From assembly GCF_003205495.1 (NCBI RefSeq), contig NZ_QJRX01000001.1:496001-560000 (forward strand): a stretch of 64,000 nucleotides of DNA, read 5' to 3'. Positions within the stretch are counted from its first letter, which is position 1. Each line of letters opens with the position of its first letter. The stretch is from Aquipseudomonas alcaligenes. GTDB lineage: Bacteria > Pseudomonadota > Gammaproteobacteria > Pseudomonadales > Pseudomonadaceae. The notes under the pieces were generated by a model. It did no database searches. It saw only the letters and a list, made by a program, of their open reading frames with translations, and was not told where the DNA came from. This document shows positions 36,372 through 45,843 of the stretch, one piece after another. Made by a program: the position numbers and the translations under genes.

Positions 36372-38438
36372 TCACTCCTCGCCGGCGGAGAAGTCGTAGT
36401 CCATCGACTGGCTGGGGCCCTGCAGGTAGTGGCCCTGGATGTAGTTGACCCCGGCCTGCCAGAGGGTGGCCAGCACGCTGGCGCTCTCGACGAAGGGCAC
36501 TATGGTCAGTTTGGCCTGGGCATGCAGGCTGGCCAGCAGGGTCTTCAGTGCCTCCTGGTTGTCGGCGTTGGACAGGTCCTGGGAGAAGGAGCCGTCCACT
36601 TTCACGAAGTCGACGTGCAGGTGCTTGAGCGTGTTGAAGGGGTTCAGTGCGCAGCCGAACTGGCCGAGGGCGACCTTGCAATGCAGTTCCGCCAGACCCT
36701 GGGTGAGCGTCTTGACCTGTTTGAGGTAGGCCACGGCATCCGCCTCGCCAATCTGGAATACCAGACAGTCGGAGGGTAGGCGCGCCGCCTTGAGCGCGAC
36801 ACTGAGCCAGGGCAGCAGGGTCTGATCCTGCAGGCTGTTGGCCGACAGGTGGACGAACAGGCGCGTGTTGTGGCCCTTGCTGCGGTGCTCGGCGAGCAGC
36901 TTGATCGAGTTGAGGATCACCCAGCGATCGATCTTTTCCGCCAGCCCTGCGCCCTTGGCGGCGCTCAGGAAGTCTGCCGCCGGCACTTCCTGGCCCTTGG
37001 GGTCGAGCAGGCGCAGCAGCACTTCGTAGTGCTCGTCGCTGTCGCCGCGCAGGCTGATGATCGGCTGGAACAGCAGGCGGAAGCCGTTGTTCTCCAGGGC
37101 CTGCTGGACCATGGCCACCAGGCTGCCGCGGTTGGCGGCGGCAGCCAGCTCGTCGGCCGGGTTGTAGATCTTGATCGCATTGCCTTCGAGTTCGTCGGCG
37201 CAGCGGTGGGCGCGGTCGACGACCTCCTGGGCCTTGCTGGTCTGCTCGCTGAGACCGGCCACGCCGATCGATAGGGTCGCTTGCACGGTGCGACCGCTGA
37301 CGTCGAACAGGTGACCCTCGACCTTCTTCAGCAGGCTGCTCAGCGAGTCCTGGCATTGCTGGGGCGCGACGCCGGGCAGCAGTACGGTGAATACGTCGTC
37401 ACCGAAGCGGGCCAGCTGGCTGTCATCGCCAAAGTGGCTGCGCAGCAGGTTGGCCAGATCGGTGAGCAGAAGGTCGATGCCGGCCAGGCCGACTTCCCCG
37501 ACTTTCTCGTTGTAACGATCCAGGCGGATGTAGGCCAGGCTGGCGATCTGTCCGTCGTTGACCGCGCGCTGGGCCGCGCCGTCCATCAGCTCGAGGAAGC
37601 GTGCGCGGTTGAGCAGGCCGGTGACTAGGTCCTGGCTGCTGATCTCGCGCAGTTTCTCTTCCAGTTCGGCGTTGTCGCTTTCGGCGCGGATCACCACCTG
37701 GATGCAGGGCTCGCCATCGTAGGTCGCCGGCGAGAAGTTCATCCGCGCCTGGAAACGCTGGCCATTGGGCTTGACCCCACCGCAGCTGAGCTCGGCATTG
37801 CCTTCGCCGCTGGCGTAGTTCTTCAGGAAGTCCTTGAATGCGGCCTGATCTTCGCTGGCGATCAGGTCGATCATCGGCATGCCCTCAAGCTCCTCGGCGT
37901 CTTCGTAGTCGAACAGCTTGAGGTAGGCGCGGTTGGCATAGATGTGCATGCCGTCGTGGACGTAGGTGATGGCGTCCACCGAGCTTTCCAGCAGCAGCTG
38001 GCAGCGTTTCTCCGCCTCGCGCAGGGCGACTTCGGCGGCGCGGCGGGCGCGGCGCTCCTCGAGGTTGGCCAGCTCGCGGTTGGCCACCAGGATCAGGCGC
38101 TCGTCGTCACCCTGGGGCAGGGCATCCTGGGCGCCCAGCATCAGCGCTTCGGTGATGGATTCGGAGTCGTTGTCGGCGACCAGCTGGATCGCCGGGATGT
38201 CCTTGGCCTGGCGACGGATCGCGGTGATCGCCTCGCTGGGCTCGAGGTGTTCGCTGGAAGGTGCGCAGATCAGCAGGTCCCAGCTTTGCTGCAGGGCTTC
38301 GGCCAGGTTGTCGCTGGAGGTGACGCGGTGCACTCGGGTCGCGCGCCCGGCATTGCGGAACAGGCTGACCAGGCGTTCAGCCTCGTTCTGCGAGTCTTCA
38401 AGAATCAGCAGCCGTATGGTTTTTTTTTCGATGGCCAT
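36372..38438 (-). CDS. fimX: FimX-type c-di-GMP effector (REC-PAS-GGDEF-EAL, degenerate)
   Basis: 688 residues from ATG 38438. Order: REC-like domain (1-125) with LLILEDSQNEAERL but no aspartate at the phosphorylation strand (LLICAPSS); PAS (about 150-270); GGDEF domain whose motif reads GDDVF (about 350); EAL domain whose signature reads YEVLLRLLD (about 480). These losses match FimX, which binds c-di-GMP in its EAL domain without making or degrading it and is required for type IV pilus assembly and twitching at the pole. P. aeruginosa FimX is about 691 residues and lies beside serB, as here. The PilZ-like gene 65 bp upstream is probably co-transcribed. Confidence 0.92.
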   Translation of the reverse strand: MAIEKKTIRLLILEDSQNEAERLVSLFRNAGRATRVHRVTSSDNLAEALQQSWDLLICAPSSEHLEPSEAITAIRRQAKDIPAIQLVADNDSESITEALMLGAQDALPQGDDERLILVANRELANLEERRARRAAEVALREAEKRCQLLLESSVDAITYVHDGMHIYANRAYLKLFDYEDAEELEGMPMIDLIASEDQAAFKDFLKNYASGEGNAELSCGGVKPNGQRFQARMNFSPATYDGEPCIQVVIRAESDNAELEEKLREISSQDLVTGLLNRARFLELMDGAAQRAVNDGQIASLAYIRLDRYNEKVGEVGLAGIDLLLTDLANLLRSHFGDDSQLARFGDDVFTVLLPGVAPQQCQDSLSSLLKKVEGHLFDVSGRTVQATLSIGVAGLSEQTSKAQEVVDRAHRCADELEGNAIKIYNPADELAAAANRGSLVAMVQQALENNGFRLLFQPIISLRGDSDEHYEVLLRLLDPKGQEVPAADFLSAAKGAGLAEKIDRWVILNSIKLLAEHRSKGHNTRLFVHLSANSLQDQTLLPWLSVALKAARLPSDCLVFQIGEADAVAYLKQVKTLTQGLAELHCKVALGQFGCALNPFNTLKHLHVDFVKVDGSFSQDLSNADNQEALKTLLASLHAQAKLTIVPFVESASVLATLWQAGVNYIQGHYLQGPSQSMDYDFSAGEE

Positions 38439-38503
38439 GGGGTGTGTTCGGAGTGCGCCGAAGAACGGGCGCAAAAAGGCGACGGATGGTCTGTCTCGGC
38501 AAT

Positions 38504-40315
38504 CTACAGCGACTTCCAGAGTGAGTCAAAGTCTTCCTCGCCGCCCTTGCCGGGCTCCTGCGCTGCTGTGACCGAGGTCCCGCTCGGCGGTTTTTCTTCG
38601 CCTAGCACGCGATATTCGAACTGGCTGAAACTGCCGCTGCCGGCCTGCTTGCGGCTGAGTATGGCGCGGGTTTCCCTGCCGTTGTGGTTGATCTGTACCT
38701 TGTGGCTTTCCTGGAATGGCAGGCGTGGGGTGATCAGCGTGGCCGGGCGCGAAATCACGCGGATCTCAGGCAGCAGCAGGGCGCGCAGGTACTGGCTGTT
38801 CTGCTCGCTCTTGCGCACCAGCTGCACGCCGCAGGGCTGAGCGTGCGGAGCGATCAGCTCGATGCCCATCTGCGTGCCGCCGCCGCGCACCTGGCGAATC
38901 CAGCGCACCACGGCCACGCTCCAGGGTTGGTCGGCGGCGTCCTGGATGCCCAGCAGTTCGCCGGCCTGCAGCTGCGCGGGGACTTCCCGCGGCCAGCTCA
39001 GGCAATAGCCGCCGGGGCTGTGGTTGATGATCGACAGCTCGTAGGACGGGTAGCTCTCGGACTTGTCCTCGATGCCCGGCTCGCCGTTCTTCGCGGCACT
39101 CTTGTACTGGATCTCCTCCAGCGGCATGCCGGGTTCCCAGCGGCTCTCGCGCTGTGCGTCGAAGGCGCTGGACCAGATGTCCGGCCCGCTCTTGGCTCCG
39201 CCAGGGCCGAACTGGGCGCTGCGCGGTGCTTCCGGGTGCTGCAGCAGGTCGCTGAAGCTGCGTCTACCGGCCAGGTTGAAGTGCAGCGCCGACATGCCAA
39301 TGCACAGGGTCAGGTTGCCGCGCCCCGGGGTGCGCTGGAAGGTGCGCTCGGCGATGTCGCCCCAGGCCGAGGCCAGGTGCTGCAGTAGCTCCGGCGACAT
39401 GCCCTCGGGCACTTGCAGGCGATGCGTGGCGAGTTCGTGTGGCGGCAGCAGGAGGTATTCCTTGATGGCATCGACCAGGTCATGCGGGTCGAGGCCCAGC
39501 AGGTGGTGCAGTTCCGCCTCGCCGAACAGCGACTTGTAGCGCGGCGGACCATCCAGCTGCGGGGCGATGACGAACAGGCTGTGCGGCTCGTCGGCCGGCT
39601 GCAGGCTAGCGAGTGTACTCCAGTGCTCCAGTGCCTCGGCCAGGCGGGCGATGCCGTTCTGACGCAGCTGGTTGCAGCGCGCGCAGCCGAGCAGCAGGGC
39701 GCCGATGTAGGCCTGCTCCTGGCTCAGGCTCTGGCCGTTGCGGGCCAGGCCGTCGCGGACCTGTACCCGCTGCAGACCGTGCTGGCGGGCCAGGCGATGG
39801 AGCTGGTGCAGTTCCAGCCAGAGGCCTTCGGGAACCGGGCAGTAAAGCTGGCTGGCCCGCACCAGTGGCGCGCACAGGCTGTGGCTGGCGCGCTGCAGGG
39901 CGACGGTCAGCAGCTGCGGGCGCTCCTTTGCGAAGCGCGGCAGCTCTTCGACGATGATCTGCTTGTAGCCGCTGGCCAGGTGGCTCTGCAGCGCTTGGCA
40001 GAGGTTGGCTACCTTGCGCGGGCGCTCGTCGAGCACGATGGACTGGTTGAGGAAGTGGCGTTCCAGGTGGTTGCAGACGAAGTGCACTTCCGGGCGCAGC
40101 AGCTCCAGCAGCTGCAGGCGATTGTCCGCAGGGGTGATCAGCTGGTTCAGCTCGATCAGGCCCTGGTACAGCTGGCGAGCGGTTTCACCGATATTGGCCT
40201 TGGGCAGGCCGGCGATCCAGCGCTTCATCTCCCGCGGGCTGGCATCGCAGAACGACAGACCTCGCCTGGCGGGGGTGGGGGCGCGCAAGAACAGGTGAGG
40301 GCTTTGTTTATCCAT
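38504..40315 (-). CDS. PilZ-like protein next to fimX (PA4958-like)
   Basis: A 603-residue soluble protein. Residues 1-400 are helical, with no family I can name (LYQGLIELNQLITPADNRLQ near 50, ALLLGCARCNQLRQNGI near 215). The C-terminal part (about 420-515) looks like PilZ: NHSPGGY supplies N-x-S-x-x-G and the following VAVVRWIRQVRGGGTQMGIE fits the barrel. The preceding RxxxR motif that normally binds c-di-GMP is not visible, so ligand binding is doubtful. Because fimX follows directly, a role in c-di-GMP or type IV pilus control is likely, but this rests on context. Confidence 0.6.
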   Translation of the reverse strand: MDKQSPHLFLRAPTPARRGLSFCDASPREMKRWIAGLPKANIGETARQLYQGLIELNQLITPADNRLQLLELLRPEVHFVCNHLERHFLNQSIVLDERPRKVANLCQALQSHLASGYKQIIVEELPRFAKERPQLLTVALQRASHSLCAPLVRASQLYCPVPEGLWLELHQLHRLARQHGLQRVQVRDGLARNGQSLSQEQAYIGALLLGCARCNQLRQNGIARLAEALEHWSTLASLQPADEPHSLFVIAPQLDGPPRYKSLFGEAELHHLLGLDPHDLVDAIKEYLLLPPHELATHRLQVPEGMSPELLQHLASAWGDIAERTFQRTPGRGNLTLCIGMSALHFNLAGRRSFSDLLQHPEAPRSAQFGPGGAKSGPDIWSSAFDAQRESRWEPGMPLEEIQYKSAAKNGEPGIEDKSESYPSYELSIINHSPGGYCLSWPREVPAQLQAGELLGIQDAADQPWSVAVVRWIRQVRGGGTQMGIELIAPHAQPCGVQLVRKSEQNSQYLRALLLPEIRVISRPATLITPRLPFQESHKVQINHNGRETRAILSRKQAGSGSFSQFEYRVLGEEKPPSGTSVTAAQEPGKGGEEDFDSLWKSL

Positions 40316-40461
40316 TCAGGGGTCAGCGTCTATGCAGGCAGGCGGGCCATCCCTTTCTGACGAAGGGCTTCCTGTGACTCTAGCAGCATCGTATCGCACT
40401 GACAGCCATGCTTTTGTCAGGCAATCCGCAGCATTCGACCCAAGTGGTTTGCCGGATGTTC

Positions 40462-40487
40462 CGCAGCCGCCCGTTGCGGCGGCTGCG
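40462..40487. terminator. GC-rich hairpin downstream of psd
   Basis: A perfect 10-bp stem (CGCAGCCGCC / GGCGGCTGCG) with a 6-nt loop lies just past the psd stop. There is no T-run on the psd strand, so termination would need other help. Confidence 0.35.
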
Positions 40488-40496
40488 CCACCGGGC

Positions 40497-41360
40497 TCAG
40501 GCGCTGCGCGGCAGTGCCAGGGCCTGGCCCATGCGTACCGGGCTGCCGGCAGCGAGGCCCTCGGCCCATTGCACCTGCTGTGGGCCGAACAGCACGATAG
40601 CGGTGGAGCCCAGCTTGAAGCGGCCCAGCTCGCCACCCTTGGCCAGTTCGATGGCGGCGCGGGAGGCTGCGTCGTAGCGGGTGGTCTTCAGTTCGCGTTT
40701 GGGTGGGGTGACCAGGCCGGCCCAGACCGTCTCGATGCTGGCCACTATCATGGCGCCGACCAGCACCACGGCCATCGGCCCGCGCTCGGTGTCGAACAGG
40801 CAGACCACTCGCTCGTTGCGGGCGAACAGCTCGGGTACGTTCTCCGCGGTGGTCTGGTTGACCGAGAACAGCCGGCCCGGCACATAGACCATTTCCCTCA
40901 GGGTGCCGGCCAGCGGCATGTGCACGCGGTGGTAGTCCTTGGGCGACAGGTAGATGGTGGCGAAGTCGCCGCCCATGAAGGGCGCCGCGCGCTCGGCATC
41001 GCCGCCGAGCAGTTCCAGAACGCTGAAGCTGTGGCCCTTGGCCTGGAAGCAGCGGCCCTGTTCGATCGGGCCGAGCTGGCTGACCGCGCCGTCGGCCGGG
41101 CAGAGGATGGCGCCGGGGGCTTCATCCAGCGGGCGGGCACCGTCCTTCAGGGCTCGGGTGAAAAAGGCGTTGAAGTGCTCGTAGGCGGTCAGGTCCTCGA
41201 CCTGGGTCTCGGCCATGTTCACCTGGTACTGCCTGGCGAACCAGCCGATCAGGCGATCCTTGAACCAGGCGGCACGGCACTCGGCGGCGCAGCCGATCAG
41301 GCGCGACAGCAGGTGGTGCGGCAGCAGGTACTGGCTGAGGATAAACAGGCGCTCTTTCAT
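40497..41360 (-). CDS. psd: Phosphatidylserine decarboxylase
   Basis: 287 residues from ATG 41360. The self-cleavage LGST motif is in [12 protein letters not shown] near the C-terminus; the serine becomes the pyruvoyl group. Other family motifs: [11 protein letters not shown] (about 90), [14 protein letters not shown] (about 142). It makes phosphatidylethanolamine at the inner membrane. ATG 41360 has AGGA six bases upstream; the much longer open frame to 41609 lies inside the rhodanese gene. The rhodanese stop is 14 bp upstream, so rhdA and psd are one transcript. Confidence 0.95.
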   Translation of the reverse strand: MKERLFILSQYLLPHHLLSRLIGCAAECRAAWFKDRLIGWFARQYQVNMAETQVEDLTAYEHFNAFFTRALKDGARPLDEAPGAILCPADGAVSQLGPIEQGRCFQAKGHSFSVLELLGGDAERAAPFMGGDFATIYLSPKDYHRVHMPLAGTLREMVYVPGRLFSVNQTTAENVPELFARNERVVCLFDTERGPMAVVLVGAMIVASIETVWAGLVTPPKRELKTTRYDAASRAAIELAKGGELGRFKLGSTAIVLFGPQQVQWAEGLAAGSPVRMGQALALPRSA

Positions 41361-41374
41361 CGGTTTTCCTTGCA

Positions 41375-42190
41375 TCAATGTTCGATCGGGGTGTCGGGCA
41401 GGTTGCCCCATTCGGCCCAGGAGCCGGCATAGGCCTTGATCCGCGGATAACCCAGCGCCTTGGCCACCAGGTAGGTGAAGCCGGAGCGGCGATGGGTCTG
41501 GCAGTGGGTGATCACTTCCTTGTCCTTGCTGATGCCGAGGCTCTCCAGGACCTCGGCCATGTCGGCGCGAATGCGCAGGCCGCGTTGCGCATCCATGCCG
41601 GCGGTCCACTCGAAGTTGATGGCGCCGGGGATGTGGCCGCCGCGCGCGGCCAGCACCTTCTCGCCGCTGAACTCGGCGGGCGAGCGGGCGTCCCAGATCG
41701 CCAGGTCGGCCGCGCCCAGGCGGCTCTGCAGGTAATCGCGGCTGGCGGTGGGCTCGTCGTGCAGGGTGAGGGCAACACTGGCGGCGACCGTTGCCGGCAT
41801 CGCCTGGCTCAGTTCTCGACCTTCCCCCAGCCAGGCCTGCAGGCCGCCATTGAGATAGTGGTACTGCGCGTGGCCGATCACGTCGAGCAGCCAGATGAAG
41901 CGCCCGGCCCAGCCACCGCCCTCGTCGTCGTAGACCACGTAGACGGCCTCGGCGCGATGCCCCAGTTCGCCGAACAGCGCCTCCAGCTGGGTTTGTTCCG
42001 GCAGCAAGCCGGGCGCCGGCGGCTGACCCAGCTGGGTGCGCTTGCCGTCGACCCAGCGAGCACCCGGGATATGCCCCTCGGCGTAGCGGACGGCGGCGCT
42101 GAGGTCGACCAGGATCAGCTCGGGTGCCTGCAGGCGGCTGGCCAGCTCGGCCGGTTCGATCACCAGCGGCAGGCCGGAGAAGGCGGACAT
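41375..42190 (-). CDS. rhdA: Thiosulfate:cyanide sulfurtransferase (rhodanese, RhdA-type)
   Basis: A 271-residue two-domain rhodanese. The N-terminal domain is inactive ([21 protein letters not shown]) and the C-terminal domain carries the active cysteine in [12 protein letters not shown] (about C229). RhdA of Azotobacter and Pseudomonas has the loop CQTHHRS; here one His is Arg. The enzyme moves sulfane sulfur from thiosulfate to cyanide or other acceptors. The order HDOD gene, rhdA, psd on one strand, with gaps of 46 and 14 bp, suggests an operon, and the same neighbours occur in P. aeruginosa (from memory). Confidence 0.9.
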   Translation of the reverse strand: MSAFSGLPLVIEPAELASRLQAPELILVDLSAAVRYAEGHIPGARWVDGKRTQLGQPPAPGLLPEQTQLEALFGELGHRAEAVYVVYDDEGGGWAGRFIWLLDVIGHAQYHYLNGGLQAWLGEGRELSQAMPATVAASVALTLHDEPTASRDYLQSRLGAADLAIWDARSPAEFSGEKVLAARGGHIPGAINFEWTAGMDAQRGLRIRADMAEVLESLGISKDKEVITHCQTHRRSGFTYLVAKALGYPRIKAYAGSWAEWGNLPDTPIEH

Positions 42191-42236
42191 GCGGAGTCTC
42201 CGAGGTGGAATGGAAAGGCGGATTGTAGCGGAAAGG

Positions 42237-43766
42237 TCAGGCGCCGCGGCGGGCGAAGGTGGCCAGGGCGCGCTCGATGCATTGCACGGTCTTGCCGAAC
42301 ACCTGTGCCGCCGCGGCGCCGATGTCGCCGCCGCCCTGGTCGGCGACCAGCAGCATCACCACCCGGCCGTTGCTGGCCAGCGAACGCAGGATCAGGTGTT
42401 CGCCGCTGAACAGCGCCTTGAGGCTGCCCGGCAGCAGGGCGGAGACCTGGGCCAGGTTGGCCGGGCTCAGGCGCAGCTGTCCGGGTTCGGCCAGCAGGCG
42501 GCGCAGTACCTGGCTCTGCGCCGGCTCCAGGCGCAGCTGCGCCGCCGCTGCGGGCAGGCCGGCCGCCTGCTGGGCCAGCAGGCGGCTGTGCGTGCGGTCG
42601 GCCAGCAGGATCAGCACGCGCTGCATGCCGCCGGCCTGCAGGGCCTGGCTGGCGCAGTCGGTCAGCTGCAGTACGTTGGCAAAGGACGAGGGCTGGGCCA
42701 GCAGGCGTGCGCAATGCTGTTTCCACTGCTCCAGCTGTGGATTCGCCGCAGGCTTGGGCGCCGCAGGCGGAGCCAGGTGCTTCAGGCGGCAGGCATCCCA
42801 GGGCCACAGCAGCGCTTCGGCCGGGTGCCACAGCTCGCCCCGATCATGCAGGCGCGCGCTCTGTGCGGCCTGCTGATGCACCAGTTGCTGCAGTTCCGGC
42901 AGGGCCAGCTGCAGGTAGAGTCCGGTCAGGCGCTGCCAGCGCAGATGGTGCTCGCAGCTCCAGTTGTGATGGCTGGACAGGGCCAGGCCGTTCGCCAGCA
43001 GGATGCTGTTGCCCGGCTGGGTCAGCCAGCGGCGCAGCGGTGGGTCGGCGTCGAGCATCTGCTGCTGGTGCAGCGGGTGCTGGTTGTCGCGGGCGATGTG
43101 CAAGGCCTTGACCAGCAGGCGCCGGTCCTCGACCAGCAGGCGATAACCCCGGATGATCCAGTCGGGCAGGCGCCACTGCCGGGCCAGCGCCAGGCACAGC
43201 GCCAGCAGCGGTGTGCCGAGCAGTTCGCGTTCGACCTTGGGCGCCGGCTCGCCGCAACCCAGGACGCGGCGTTCCCAGGCCTCGAACAGCTCGGGATGGG
43301 CCGCCACCAGCGGCCACAGCGGGGCGAGAAACAGCAGGCTGCCCCAGTGGATTTCCTGCCACAGGCGCGCCAGGCGCCCGGCGAACAGGCCGCTGGCCTG
43401 CTGCGAAGCATGCAGGCTGATCAGTTGCAGTTGGCGCAGCGGCAGGGGTATCTGCGCCTCGTCCAGCAACGGCAGCTGCTCCAGCAGGGCTTCCGCACGC
43501 TTCAGGCCGAGGCGGTTGAGGGCCATCTCCAGGCTTTCCGCCGGTTCGCCGAAACTCCCGGCGCTGCGGTTGGCCTCGCGCAGCATGGCCAGGGCGATGG
43601 CCGGGCTGTGCTGCATCTGCTCGGCGATGTCGCGCAGCGACTTGCGGCCGTCCTGCAGGGTGCGGCGCACGGTCTCGTGGTGGTGGCGGGCGACGGGCAG
43701 GCGCACCTCGTCCAGCTGCTTGAGCCAGGCGTCGAGACTGCGAGGACGGCTTGCGGATATGGGCAT
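42237..43766 (-). CDS. HDOD-domain protein
   Basis: A 509-residue protein whose first 170 residues match the HDOD fold (HHHETVRRTLQDGRKSLRDIAEQMQHSPAIALAMLREAN..., about residues 28-67, then LGLKRAEALLEQLPLLDEAQ). The C-terminal 150 residues form a second, GAF-like region (HLILRSLASNGRVVMLLVADQ) without a clear catalytic motif. HDOD proteins act in signalling and motility control; no metal-binding HD pair is needed. It is divergent from motA with 119 bp between, and leads the rhdA-psd transcript. Its exact role is unknown. Confidence 0.7.
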   Translation of the reverse strand: MPISASRPRSLDAWLKQLDEVRLPVARHHHETVRRTLQDGRKSLRDIAEQMQHSPAIALAMLREANRSAGSFGEPAESLEMALNRLGLKRAEALLEQLPLLDEAQIPLPLRQLQLISLHASQQASGLFAGRLARLWQEIHWGSLLFLAPLWPLVAAHPELFEAWERRVLGCGEPAPKVERELLGTPLLALCLALARQWRLPDWIIRGYRLLVEDRRLLVKALHIARDNQHPLHQQQMLDADPPLRRWLTQPGNSILLANGLALSSHHNWSCEHHLRWQRLTGLYLQLALPELQQLVHQQAAQSARLHDRGELWHPAEALLWPWDACRLKHLAPPAAPKPAANPQLEQWKQHCARLLAQPSSFANVLQLTDCASQALQAGGMQRVLILLADRTHSRLLAQQAAGLPAAAAQLRLEPAQSQVLRRLLAEPGQLRLSPANLAQVSALLPGSLKALFSGEHLILRSLASNGRVVMLLVADQGGGDIGAAAAQVFGKTVQCIERALATFARRGA

Positions 43767-43803
43767 GCGGGTTGAGCCAAACTGGCTTTTCGCCTTTACT
43801 GCC

Positions 43804-43830
43804 TATAGTCTGGCGCAATACTTCCGATAA
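43804..43830 (+). promoter_or_regulatory. FliA (sigma28) promoter for motAB
   Basis: TATAGTCT (43804-43811), exactly 11 bases, then TCCGATAA (43823-43830). The FliA consensus is TAAAGTTT-N11-GCCGATAA, so 6 of 8 and 7 of 8 positions match with exact spacing. It lies 55 bp upstream of the motA ATG, in the motA direction. Confidence 0.75.
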
Positions 43831-43834
43831 TTAG

Positions 43835-43857
43835 AAGGGTTGTTTGAAATAACCCTT
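43835..43857 (+). other. Hairpin in the motA 5' leader
   Basis: AAGGGTT and AACCCTT form a 7-bp stem with a 9-nt loop just after the presumed FliA start site, 28 bp before the motA ATG. It could stabilise the leader or limit read-through from upstream. Confidence 0.45.
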
Positions 43858-43885
43858 TCGACTGACTCATCAAGCTCAATTCCCC

Positions 43886-44737
43886 ATGATCAAGATCATC
43901 GGCATCCTGGTAGTCCTCGGCTGCGTTCTTGGCGGTTTCATTCTGTCCGGTGGCAAGTTCATGGCCCTGGTGCATCCCTTCGAGGTGATGATCATCGGCG
44001 GTGCGGCCCTCGGCGCCTTCCTCCAGGCCAACCCCAGCAGCGCCTTCATGACGGTGTTCAAGAAGTCGCTGAAGATGTTCAGCAGCCGCTTCACCCATGC
44101 CTTCTACTTGGAAGTGCTGAAGCTGCTCTACGAGATCCTCAACAAGAGCCGCCGCGAGGGCATGATGGCCATCGAGGCCGATGTCGAGGATCCCAACGCC
44201 AGCCCGATCTTCAGCAAGTACCCGGCCATCCTCAAGGATGCGCAGATGACCGCCTTCATCTGCGACTACCTGCGCATCATGTCCAGCGGCAACATGGCGC
44301 CCCATGAGCTGGAGAACCTGTTCGACATGGAGCTGGCCAGCCTCAAGGAAGAGCTGGAGCACCCGGCCCACGCGGTGGCCAAGGTCGCCGACGGCATGCC
44401 GGCCATGGGTATCGTGGCGGCGGTGCTGGGCATCGTGATCACCATGTCGATCCTCGCCACCGCCGACAACGCGCAGATCGGCGAGAAGGTGGCCACTGCG
44501 CTGGTCGGCACCTTCCTCGGCATTCTCGCCTCCTACGGCTTCTTCTCGCCGTTGGCGGGAGCCCTGGAGCACGATGCCAAGGAAGAGCTCAATCTGTACG
44601 AGGCGATCAAGGCCACCCTGGTCGCTTCCGCCTCCGGCATGCCGCCGACCCTGGCCGTGGAGTTCGGTCGCAAGGTCCTGCTGCCGGCGCACCGGCCGAG
44701 CTTTACCGAGCTCGAGCAGGCCATGCGTGGCAACTGA
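43886..44737 (+). CDS. motA: Flagellar stator protein MotA
   Basis: A 283-residue inner-membrane protein with four helices (two near the N-terminus: GILVVLGCVLGGFILSGG, MIIGGAALGAFLQ; two at about 168-230: PAMGIVAAVLGIVITMSILA, FLGILASYGFFSPLAG). The cytoplasmic loop with RREGMMAIEADVE (about 90) and LELEE-type charged segments contacts FliG. With MotB it forms the proton-conducting stator. It is the first gene of a two-gene unit behind a FliA promoter; motB starts 14 bp after its stop. Confidence 0.95.
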   Translation: MIKIIGILVVLGCVLGGFILSGGKFMALVHPFEVMIIGGAALGAFLQANPSSAFMTVFKKSLKMFSSRFTHAFYLEVLKLLYEILNKSRREGMMAIEADVEDPNASPIFSKYPAILKDAQMTAFICDYLRIMSSGNMAPHELENLFDMELASLKEELEHPAHAVAKVADGMPAMGIVAAVLGIVITMSILATADNAQIGEKVATALVGTFLGILASYGFFSPLAGALEHDAKEELNLYEAIKATLVASASGMPPTLAVEFGRKVLLPAHRPSFTELEQAMRGN

Positions 44738-44750
44738 TCAAGGCTGAGCC

Positions 44751-45809
44751 ATGGAGAACAACCAGCCGATTCTGGTCAAGCGGGTCAAGAAGGTTGCCGG
44801 CGGCCACCACGGTGGTGCCTGGAAGATCGCCTTCGCCGACTTCGCCACGGCCATGATGGCGTTCTTCCTGGTGATGTGGCTGATGTCCTCGGCCACGCCC
44901 GAGCAGAAGAAGGCCATCTCCGGCTACTTCCAGGACCCTATCGGCTTCACCGAGAGTGCCAGTCCTTACGTCATCGACTTGGGCGGTACGCCCACCCCGG
45001 CCCCTGACCGCACCCTCAACCCGGAGCTCAAAGATGCGCCGGATGCCCAGGAAGCGGCAGTCGACTCGCAGGACGACAAGGTTGAGGTCGATGCGCAGCA
45101 GGCTGAAAGCCTGGCCGAGCAGATCGAGCGCGAGCGCCTGGAGCTGCTGCTGCAGGAACTGCAGACCAAGGTCGAGGAAAATCCCGAGCTGCAGAAATTC
45201 AAGGACCAGATTCTCTTCGAGATTACCCAGGACGGCTTACGCATCCAGATCATGGATGCCGAGAACCGGCCCATGTTCGCCCTCGGCAGCGCGCGCCTGC
45301 AGCCCTATTTCGAGGACATCCTGCTGATCCTCGCCGAAACCATCAAGGCGGTGCCGAACAAGATCAGCGTCAGCGGCCACACCGATGCCAAGCCCTTCGT
45401 TGGCGATGGCGAGTTCGGCAACTGGGAGCTCTCGGCCAATCGCGCCAACGCCGCGCGGCGCACCCTGGTGGCCGGCGGCTACCCGGACGAGCGGGTGGCA
45501 CGGGTGGTGGGCTACGCCTCCTCGGCGCTGTTCGACCGCAACGATCCGTTCAACCCGGTGAACCGGCGCATCGACATCATCGTCCTGACCAAGAAGGCCC
45601 AGCGTGCCATCGAGGGCGAGCAGGATGGCGATGGCCAGGGAGAATCCACAGAGCCGCCGTCCCCCGTCGAGTCGCGTGTGCCTACCGAGGTGGTGGCTCC
45701 GGGTTCGGTCCCGACGGCGCCCGACGAGCCGGCGCAGCCGGAGGAGCTGCGCCAGCGCCTGAACATCTTCGAGGATGGCGCCCTGCAGTTCGACCAGCCG
45801 CAGGAATAA
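44751..45809 (+). CDS. motB: Flagellar stator protein MotB
   Basis: A 352-residue protein: a short cytoplasmic tail with VKRVKKVAGGHHGGAWK, a single membrane helix (about residues 27-48) carrying the proton-binding aspartate in AFADFATAMMAFFLVMWLM, a periplasmic plug/linker rich in Glu/Asp, and a C-terminal OmpA-like peptidoglycan-binding domain with VSGHTDAKPF and ELSANRANAARRTL (about 205-240). The last 70 residues are a low-complexity Pro/Glu tail. Co-transcribed with motA and followed by an inverted repeat before rsgA. Confidence 0.95.
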   Translation: MENNQPILVKRVKKVAGGHHGGAWKIAFADFATAMMAFFLVMWLMSSATPEQKKAISGYFQDPIGFTESASPYVIDLGGTPTPAPDRTLNPELKDAPDAQEAAVDSQDDKVEVDAQQAESLAEQIERERLELLLQELQTKVEENPELQKFKDQILFEITQDGLRIQIMDAENRPMFALGSARLQPYFEDILLILAETIKAVPNKISVSGHTDAKPFVGDGEFGNWELSANRANAARRTLVAGGYPDERVARVVGYASSALFDRNDPFNPVNRRIDIIVLTKKAQRAIEGEQDGDGQGESTEPPSPVESRVPTEVVAPGSVPTAPDEPAQPEELRQRLNIFEDGALQFDQPQE

Positions 45810-45813
45810 ACCA

Positions 45814-45838
45814 AGAGGCCGCGATCATCGCGGCCTCT
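45814..45838. terminator. Inverted repeat between convergent motB and rsgA
   Basis: A perfect 12-bp inverted repeat (AGAGGCCGCGAT / ATCGCGGCCTCT) with a 1-nt centre, 4 bp past the motB stop and 5 bp past the rsgA stop on the other strand. No T-run follows, so it may work as a convergent terminator or pause hairpin in both directions. Confidence 0.6.
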
Positions 45839-45843
45839 GTGTA

